From positions 124,001 through 188,000 of the forward strand of contig NZ_JAKKSL010000003.1 of the NCBI RefSeq assembly GCF_022669015.1: a stretch of 64,000 nt of DNA, written 5' to 3'. Made by a program: the position numbers and the translations under genes. The notes below the pieces were generated by a model. That model did no database searches and was not told the origin of the DNA. It saw only the letters and a list, made by a program, of their open reading frames with translations. This document shows, in pieces, positions 58,599 through 64,000 of this stretch; position 1 is the first letter of the stretch; each line of letters starts with the position of its first letter. Source of the DNA: Colwellia maritima. GTDB taxonomy: Bacteria > Pseudomonadota > Gammaproteobacteria > Enterobacterales > Alteromonadaceae.

Positions 58599-59699
58599 AT
58601 GCGACTATTACTAATCATTATTTTAACGTCATTTTTATTGAGCTGTAGTGAACAAACAGTTAACACCGAAACGGCGATTAGGCCTATTGCGTGGACTAAA
58701 GTTACTGAATCAAATTTACAACAATTACGTACCTTGTCTGGTATTGTGGCCCCGGTTGAAGCAACAAGCCTAAGTTTTGAAGTCCGCGGAAAAGTGCAAA
58801 GTGTTGAAGTAAAACTTGGAGATTCTGTTCAAAAAGGCGATGTTTTAGCTCAGTTAAATCATCGCACCTTTGAGCTATCCTCTAAATCTGCTCAAGCACA
58901 GTTAGATAAAGCAAAGTCAGATATGGTAGAAGCCAAAAATAGTTTTACTCGCTATAGCCAACTAATAAAACAAGGATTGGTATCTCAATCAGGGTTTGAT
59001 AATGCACAAGCAAATTTTGAATCAACTAAGAGTGCTGTAAATGTAGCACAAGCGCAGTTAGACATCGCTAAGAAAAATTTGCAAGACAGCACACTAATTG
59101 CCCCTTACAACGGCATTATAACGAAACGTTTAATAGAGCCTTCTCAACAGATTAGTGCCGGTCAAGCGGCCTTTGAAATTGAAGGAAAACACGGCTTAGA
59201 AGTGAATGTGATGGTACCTGAAACACTTATCAGAGAATTACGCCAAAATACCATTATACCAGTACGCTTTCCGGTATTAACTCAAACAACCATGTTAGGT
59301 CAAATTACAGAAATAGGAACAAGAGCTGAAACAGCTAATGCTTTTCCTGTTACCGTTGTATTACAAGAAGAAAATTCACTATTACGCGCAGGTATGACCG
59401 CTGAAGTTGATTTTACTTTTGAAGGGGTAGGAAAAACAGGCTTTCAAGGGGTAGCCATTAACGTTCCATTCACTGCCATCCGCGCCGGACTAAATCAAAA
59501 AAGTTATGTATTTGTGTATAACCCAACCACACAGGTTGTGGAAAAACGTCAAGTAGTAACAGAGAATGTGCTCAATAATATTGCCTTTATTTCTTCAGGT
59601 TTAACAAACGGCGAGATAATTGCTATTGCCGGCGTCGCCTTTTTAAGGGATGGACAAAAGGTTACCTTATTAGACAACACCACTCAGCGTTTTAATTAA
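58599..59699 (+). CDS. RND efflux periplasmic adaptor (MFP)
   Basis: The 366-aa lipoprotein has a lipobox (FLLSC), the barrel-sandwich entry SFEVRGKVQSVEVKLGDSVQ, a coiled-coil hairpin (SAQAQLDKAKSDMVEAKNSF), a second half LQDSTLIAPYNGIITKRLIE and beta-barrel and membrane-proximal domains. It links the inner RND pump to an outer-membrane channel such as TolC, encoded elsewhere. It is 11 nt from the pump gene. Confidence 0.92.
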   Translation: MRLLLIIILTSFLLSCSEQTVNTETAIRPIAWTKVTESNLQQLRTLSGIVAPVEATSLSFEVRGKVQSVEVKLGDSVQKGDVLAQLNHRTFELSSKSAQAQLDKAKSDMVEAKNSFTRYSQLIKQGLVSQSGFDNAQANFESTKSAVNVAQAQLDIAKKNLQDSTLIAPYNGIITKRLIEPSQQISAGQAAFEIEGKHGLEVNVMVPETLIRELRQNTIIPVRFPVLTQTTMLGQITEIGTRAETANAFPVTVVLQEENSLLRAGMTAEVDFTFEGVGKTGFQGVAINVPFTAIRAGLNQKSYVFVYNPTTQVVEKRQVVTENVLNNIAFISSGLTNGEIIAIAGVAFLRDGQKVTLLDNTTQRFN

Positions 59700-59710
59700 G
59701 AAGCACTACA

Positions 59711-62700
59711 ATGAATATTACTCAAATTGCCTTTACTTACCGTAAAACAGTATTTTTCATCCTTACTTTGCTGTTAATCAATGGTGTGTTTGCCTATTTT
59801 GTTTTACCTGCACAAGAAGATCCCACCATTACCATTAGAGAGGCCGTGATTACAACGTCTTTTCCAGGTATGGCACCTGAGCGGGTTGAGCAATTAATTA
59901 CTAAAAAAATTGAAGAAGAAATACGAAAAGTCCCAGAAGTTAAAGAAATTAGGTCTCTTTCAACAACCGGCACTTCAACTGTTCATGTTAAGATTTATGA
60001 TCGCTATTTCAATCTTGACGATATTTGGCAAGACGTTCGAAATAAAACCGCAGCCGCTCAAACTAAAATGCCATCAGGCACTAGCTCTCCCTTTGTTAAC
60101 ACTGAGTTTGGGGATGTTTCAGTTGTAACACTCGCCTTAACCGCTGACGGTTTTGATATGAGCTCAATGTATGATATTGCGCAACATATCCGAGACACAT
60201 TATATGCCGTTGAAGGTACCAAAAAAATTGAAATTTTGGGCCAGTTGCAAGAGCGTATTTTTCTTGAAGTGTCAAACGCAAAACTATCGCAGCTTGGAAT
60301 TTCTCCTCAAGCACTCATCAGCGAATTACAACAACAGAATATTATTCGATCGGGTGGTGAAGTAGACACAGGTGCAAAAAGCTTTATTGTCGAGCCTTCG
60401 GGTAATTTTGGCAGCGAAACAGATATTGCTGATACTTATATAAACATTCCAAACACAGAAGACTTTATTGCATTAAAAGACGTGGTTAACATCAAACGAG
60501 GCTATATTGATCCACCGGATAAACTTGCCTATTTTAATGGAAAACCCGCTATATTCTTTGCCATTTCAATGTTACCAAAATATAACATTTTAAAATATGC
60601 ACCTAGCGTTAAAGTAAAGGTTAACGACATAATTGCTAGTTTGCCTATAGGTTATCAATTAGATATTGCTACTTATCAAGCCGACCAAGTAAACAAAACG
60701 GTGCGAGGGGTTTCTATTAATGTTCTGCAAACCTTAGCCATTGTGTTAGTTGTTGTCGTATTATTTTTAGGTGTAAGAACAGGCCTAATTGTGGGCGCTA
60801 TTGTACCATTTGTTATGCTAGCAACACTTTCCATCATGCTCTTTTTTGGTATGAAATTAGAGCGTATGAGTTTAGCTACATTAATCATATCTCTAGGTTT
60901 GTTAGTTGATAACGGTATTGTTATTGCTGAAGATTTCAAAAGTAGAGTTGAAAATGGTATTAGTCGTTTTGACGCCATGATACAAGGTTGTCAAGAATTA
61001 GCTGTTCCACTACTAAGCTCTTCAGTTACCACTATTCTATTTTTCTTACCCCTTATGTTAGCTGAACATGTCGCAGGGGAGTTTACTCGCTCAATTTCCT
61101 TAGTCATTTTAATTACCTTACTAACAAGTTGGATAATGGCTTTATGCGTTACCCCTATTCTTTGTTATTATTTTATAAAACCGTCTGTAAACAAAAAAGA
61201 AAAAGATTCTGCCTTATCTAAAGTTTATAGTGGATATGAAAATTTTTTACATTGGATATTACAATATAGATTATTATTTATAGGGTTTATGTTACTTTTG
61301 TTTATTGGTTCAGTGGGTTCAATGAAGTTTGTGGCTAAACAATTCTTCCCTGAATCAGACCGAACACAAATACTCATGTATATTGATCTACCTAACGGTA
61401 CCTCATCCCGTGAAACTAACCGACAAATGAAGGAAATTTTTGAATGGTTAGATGACAAAGAAAAATTCAGTTTTATCGAAAATTATTCAGCCTATGTTGG
61501 ATTTAATGGTCCTCGCTTTGTTTTATCACTTAACCCAGAAGATCCGGCTAAAAACAAAGGTTTTCTGGTACTTAATGTAGTAGAAGGAACTGATGTTACT
61601 AAAAGAGTATTAGAGCTAGATACACAACTTGAGGCAAAATTCCCTAATATATCAGCACGCGTTAAAAAAATGTTTCTTGGGCCGTCTGATGCAAAAACCA
61701 TTAAAATTCAGGTTCGAGGTCCAGACAAAAATGTTATCTATGAAAAGGCACAACAAATTATGGATTTACTCCATCAGGTGCCCAATACCATCAATATTCG
61801 CAACGATTGGGAAAATTTAATTGTTAAAATTGATGTACGCGTAGATCAACACCGTGCGAAAAGAGCAGGTTTAACATCAACGGAGATTGCCGATGCCTTA
61901 CAAACCTACTTCTCGGGTGCACAAATTACAGAATTTAGAGAAGAAGATGAAATTATTCCTATTATTTTGCGCGCAGAAGAAGCTGAACGAAATAATTTAG
62001 ACAGACTGCGTACTTTGAACGTTTATTCACAAAAAACTGGCAAAGCTATACCACTATTTCAAGTAGCAACGTTTGCTCCTGTAAATCAATTTTCCGTTAT
62101 ACACCATGAAGACATGTTTCGTACCATTAGCATTGAAGCTCGCAATAACAAAATGGCTGCTGAAGACTTAAAATTCGTTGTTGATGAGAAAATTCAAGCA
62201 TTGGCTGCCGATTTACCTATTAACCACGAAATAGTATACGGGGGAGCAATTAAAGAATCTAAAGCAGCCCAAAAAGCGTTAAGTGCAAGTATGCCTATGG
62301 TAATTGGTTTTATCTTAATATTGTTGGTTGCCCAATTTAATTCTTTCAGACAGGCTTCAATCATAACCCTCACTATGCCTTTGTCTTTTATTGGTGCAGT
62401 TATTGGTTTATTAGTAATGCAGGCACCGTTTGGCTTTGTAGTAACCCTTGGTTTATATAGTTTAGCCGGGATTATTATTAACAATGCCATCGTACTTATT
62501 GATCGAATTAAAATTGAAGGCCAAAGTGGTAAAACACCGTACCAAGCCTTAATTGATGCTTGTTTAGCTCGATTACGTCCTATTGCAATGACAACCATAA
62601 CAACCGTAATGGGGTTATTGCCGCTGATTATTGGCCACGACCCCTTATTTTATGGCATGGCTAATGTTATTGCCTTTGGTTTAGGTATTGGCACCATATT

Positions 62701-62761
62701 AACTCTGGCTGTAGTGCCTGTATTGTACTCATTATTGTATAAAATTAGCGCTCCATCTTAA
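59711..62761 (+). CDS. RND multidrug efflux transporter
   Basis: The 1016-aa protein has the AcrB-type plan: helix 1 (TVFFILTLLLINGVFAYF), the large periplasmic loops with PGMAPERVEQLITKKIEEEI, then LATLIISLGLLVDNGIVIAE in helix 4, whose two aspartates are the proton relay. The second half has NNKMAAEDLKF and GLYSLAGIIINNAIVLIDRI. It exports hydrophobic compounds by proton antiport as a trimer. It ends its operon; the outer channel is not here. The closest groups are VexF/AcrB-like pumps with ordinary length. Confidence 0.95.
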   Translation: MNITQIAFTYRKTVFFILTLLLINGVFAYFVLPAQEDPTITIREAVITTSFPGMAPERVEQLITKKIEEEIRKVPEVKEIRSLSTTGTSTVHVKIYDRYFNLDDIWQDVRNKTAAAQTKMPSGTSSPFVNTEFGDVSVVTLALTADGFDMSSMYDIAQHIRDTLYAVEGTKKIEILGQLQERIFLEVSNAKLSQLGISPQALISELQQQNIIRSGGEVDTGAKSFIVEPSGNFGSETDIADTYINIPNTEDFIALKDVVNIKRGYIDPPDKLAYFNGKPAIFFAISMLPKYNILKYAPSVKVKVNDIIASLPIGYQLDIATYQADQVNKTVRGVSINVLQTLAIVLVVVVLFLGVRTGLIVGAIVPFVMLATLSIMLFFGMKLERMSLATLIISLGLLVDNGIVIAEDFKSRVENGISRFDAMIQGCQELAVPLLSSSVTTILFFLPLMLAEHVAGEFTRSISLVILITLLTSWIMALCVTPILCYYFIKPSVNKKEKDSALSKVYSGYENFLHWILQYRLLFIGFMLLLFIGSVGSMKFVAKQFFPESDRTQILMYIDLPNGTSSRETNRQMKEIFEWLDDKEKFSFIENYSAYVGFNGPRFVLSLNPEDPAKNKGFLVLNVVEGTDVTKRVLELDTQLEAKFPNISARVKKMFLGPSDAKTIKIQVRGPDKNVIYEKAQQIMDLLHQVPNTINIRNDWENLIVKIDVRVDQHRAKRAGLTSTEIADALQTYFSGAQITEFREEDEIIPIILRAEEAERNNLDRLRTLNVYSQKTGKAIPLFQVATFAPVNQFSVIHHEDMFRTISIEARNNKMAAEDLKFVVDEKIQALAADLPINHEIVYGGAIKESKAAQKALSASMPMVIGFILILLVAQFNSFRQASIITLTMPLSFIGAVIGLLVMQAPFGFVVTLGLYSLAGIIINNAIVLIDRIKIEGQSGKTPYQALIDACLARLRPIAMTTITTVMGLLPLIIGHDPLFYGMANVIAFGLGIGTILTLAVVPVLYSLLYKISAPS

Positions 62762-62968
62762 TATGTTTTTTTAAATATAAATTGGTTATGCATTTCGATC
62801 ATAAAAACGTAATATTCACTGTAGGGCGTAATTCAATGCGCCATCTCTGAATAGTCAGAATAAATTCTAACCTACATAGGCGTATTTTAATTTCAAGATA
62901 ACGCATTACTCTCTTAAACTTTGCGCATCTCTTTGTTAGACTATGGCAAAATTTTCTGAGCACTTTCT

Positions 62969-63468
62969 ATGACTTCAATTTCTGTTAACGAATTTCCCGC
63001 GCCGGCTTTCGTCGCCGTTTAGGTTCTTGGATTTATGACGTACTTATTGCCTTTGCTGTCTATATGGTTGCAGGTGCAATTGCATTTTTACTTTTTAATT
63101 TGCTAATAAAATTTGGTTTAATCAGTATGCAAAACTTTGAGCATCCCATAGATTTACAACGCTCTTCTATATTGTATAGCGTTCTAATTTACGGTCGGAA
63201 CATTGCTTGGGTGAGTTTTTTCTTTGTTTTCTTTTGGGCTAAAAGTGGTCAAACATTAGGAATGAAAGCTTGGCGGTTACGCGTTCAAAATCAAGATGGT
63301 ACGCGCATAAGTAAAATAACAGGAATAAAACGTTTATTACCTACATTATTGGGTTTAGGTAATTTAACCGTGATATTTGATCGTAAAAACAAACTGAGTT
63401 TGCAAGACAGACTAACTGACACAGAGGTTGTAGTATTGTCTTTAGAAGCAAACAAAGGCAGACTATAG
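62969..63468 (+). CDS. RDD family membrane protein, one frame break
   Basis: From the ATG at 62969 (MTSISVNEF) the frame runs into a stop after 18 codons. One extra C in CCC at 62996-62998 gives RAGFRRRLGSWIYDVLIAFA, an RDD start (Arg, then Asp in YDVLIAF), joined to helices of the long second part. The motif SGQTLGMKAWRLRVQNQDG is characteristic of RDD. The joined length is about 166 aa. It is convergent with lptG. Function is unknown, perhaps a transporter. Confidence 0.85.
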
Positions 63469-63505
63469 TTGCCCGCGGCGCATAACTTTCTCGTTTATTG
63501 CTTTA

Positions 63506-64000
63506 TTACGCCGCCTTTTTATTCATAAAATACCAGGCTACACCTATAAATAATATACTTGGTGATAAAGCACCTATTATCGGGGGAAATTGATAAACTA
63601 GGCTCAACGACCCAAGTACTTCATTTGATACAAAAAATACAATTCCTGTGATAACCCCCATCATGATGCGTGCGCCCATGGAAACAGAACGAAGTGGTCC
63701 AAAAATAAAAGATAATGCCACCAATAACATTACTGCTACCGTTACGGGTTGTATGATTTTTCTCCAAAAAGCGAGTTGATAGCGGCTAGGATCTTGCCCA
63801 TTCGCCTGCAAATAATCTAAGTAATCGAGTAAACCTCGCACCGATAAGGATTCAGGTGTCACCGTAACCACACCCAACTTTTTAGGCGTTAGTGACGAGA
63901 TCCACTCTTGCGAGTCAACTGAAGAGGTGATGATTTCATTTTTATTTATCTTCGTATTAACTACACCAGACAACTTCCAGACCTTGCCTTGATATACAGC
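63506..64000 (-). CDS. lptG: LPS export permease LptG, N-terminus beyond window
   Basis: The frame is open to the right edge; 164 C-terminal codons are seen. It shows a beta-jellyroll part (ESLSVRGLLDYLDYLQANGQ), QLAFWRKIIQPVTVAVMLLV and helices ending FIGVAWYFMNKKAA, the conserved LptG/LptF tail. LptG with LptF and LptB extracts LPS from the inner membrane. lptF is expected further right. The RDD neighbour is common in relatives. Confidence 0.93.
   Translation of the reverse strand, partial: AVYQGKVWKLSGVVNTKINKNEIITSSVDSQEWISSLTPKKLGVVTVTPESLSVRGLLDYLDYLQANGQDPSRYQLAFWRKIIQPVTVAVMLLVALSFIFGPLRSVSMGARIMMGVITGIVFFVSNEVLGSLSLVYQFPPIIGALSPSILFIGVAWYFMNKKAA

Noticed and set aside
62821-62843. 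Hairpin GGGCGTAATTCAATGCGCC upstream of the RDD gene
   Set aside because: The stem is only about six pairs and there is no T run. It resembles a common gammaproteobacterial dispersed repeat, but one copy is not enough to call it.

Overview
This window is a stretch of an AT-rich gammaproteobacterial chromosome, most like Colwellia or a close relative in the Alteromonadales. The reasons are the csrA - tRNA-Ser - tRNA-Arg - alaS - recX neighbourhood, the divergent ccmABCDE / ccmFGHI cytochrome c clusters, an OadGAB sodium pump, a DcaP-like porin and a small protein resembling the Colwellia/Shewanella family TIGR02922. The assignment rests on gene content and protein resemblance judged by eye. 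No search was run.

Layout. 1-7.2 kb: a cut-off chemoreceptor, a porin with three frame breaks, the oadGAB pump and a membrane-anchored hydrolase. 7.2-14.9 kb: an ABC ATPase, the C-terminal stump of its permease, then a translation and DNA-repair block read leftwards (dinB under a LexA box, recX, alaS, csrA, tRNA-Ser, two intact tRNA-Arg(ACG)). The tRNA-Arg genes are flanked by two families of degenerate tRNA-derived tandem repeats. 14.9-25.2 kb: a lipoprotein dipeptidase, ferrochelatase (hemH) and the complete cytochrome c maturation system, so heme synthesis and heme attachment lie side by side. 25.2-30.2 kb: a short inverted-repeat element, a TIGR02922-like protein, an amino-sugar kinase and a pair of exported amidohydrolase-like proteins. 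30.4-43.8 kb: a hemerythrin-NIT-HAMP-GGDEF protein, the MsrPQ periplasmic repair pair, a glutaredoxin-like protein, Bax, RhlE, MetY, a GST, a PEP-CTERM protein, a sulfatase, an RNA methyltransferase and an exonuclease. 44.1-54.1 kb: accessory genes, including an unrecognised 284-aa protein linked to a GNAT acetyltransferase and a 40-aa membrane peptide, a Crp-like regulator divergent from an SDR/DUF2141/VTT operon, and a redox cluster. 54.3-57.6 kb: a large SF1 helicase with an unassigned N-terminal half, a tRNA 3' remnant, ppiC and tRNA-Leu(CAA). 57.8-64 kb: a TetR-controlled RND efflux operon with two clear operator palindromes, an RDD protein and the C-terminal part of LptG.

At least fifteen genes are broken by single-base frameshifts, mostly in or beside homopolymers. 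They include the essential alaS and three ccm genes. The pattern fits uncorrected indels in a long-read-style assembly better than real gene decay, so I give joined coordinates and note each break. The most unusual real structure is the tRNA-Arg array: five near-identical 170-bp units, each with a preserved anticodon arm and a terminator hairpin, one of them fused to the truncated permease gene.
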